NCBI GenBank assembly: GCA_903832105.1
Contig: CAILAO010000382.1
Location: forward strand, 1 to 6,066
DNA: 6,066 nt
Reading direction: 5' to 3'
Origin: an uncultured Pseudomonadota bacterium
GTDB taxonomy: Bacteria > Bdellovibrionota_B > Oligoflexia > Oligoflexales > CAILAO01
Made by a program: the position numbers and the translations under genes. Below the pieces are notes generated by a model. The model was not told the DNA's origin, ran no database searches, and worked only from the letters and a program-made list of their open reading frames with translations. Below, piece after piece: positions 6,046-6,066 of this stretch (position 1 is its first letter; the number at the start of each line of letters is the position of its first letter).

Positions 6046-6066
6046 GTGTCTTTCGGCAAAACCTAT

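Noticed and set aside
5952..6066. Plus-strand frame from an ATG near 5979 running off the right edge as the start of a new gene
   Set aside because: The ~30-residue translation resembles nothing I know and no clear ribosome site precedes it; too little sequence to call.

Overview
The window looks like part of a surface-polysaccharide (O-antigen or capsule) locus of a Gram-negative bacterium. This rests on gene content: a WbpB/WlbA-type nucleotide-sugar 3-dehydrogenase, a hexapeptide-repeat acetyltransferase, a WbpG-type sugar amidotransferase and two GT4 glycosyltransferases. The genes use Shine-Dalgarno sites and the DNA is moderately AT-rich. No lineage can be named from this sequence alone.

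Left 740 bases: a mosaic of broken pieces. Positions 11-97 (+) encode only the first ~26 residues of a membrane acyltransferase of the acyltransferase-3 family, with its own ribosome site, in GC-richer DNA. At about 86-103 this stops abruptly and runs into the antisense of an acyl carrier protein gene (29-265, -), whose 3' end is therefore lost. Upstream of that gene is what may be the tail of another minus-strand gene (293 to ~400). This abuts a ~70-codon fragment of an IS256-family transposase (392-613, +).

Middle, plus strand: wbpB (738-1802) and a left-handed beta-helix acetyltransferase (1825-2442) form a two-gene unit. They suggest synthesis of a 3-acylamino uronic acid nucleotide sugar. 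The aminotransferase normally required between their two steps is absent here.

Right, minus strand: a tight three-gene unit reads leftward: a GT4 glycosyltransferase (4764-5951), wbpG (3613-4746) and a second GT4 glycosyltransferase (2424-3620), with a 17-nt gap and then an 8-nt overlap. It converges on the plus-strand unit with a 19-nt overlap of the two terminal coding regions. The rightmost glycosyltransferase lacks a normal N-terminus. A plausible N-terminal stretch lies just upstream, one base out of frame.

Together the intact genes fit a ManNAc3NAcA-to-amidine (ManNAc3NAmA-like) branch, as in Pseudomonas aeruginosa B-band O-antigen, plus two linkage-forming glycosyltransferases. This is inference, because several required partners are not in the window. 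I see no CRISPR array, tRNA, rRNA or clearly new system. The unusual content is the rearrangement at both ends.
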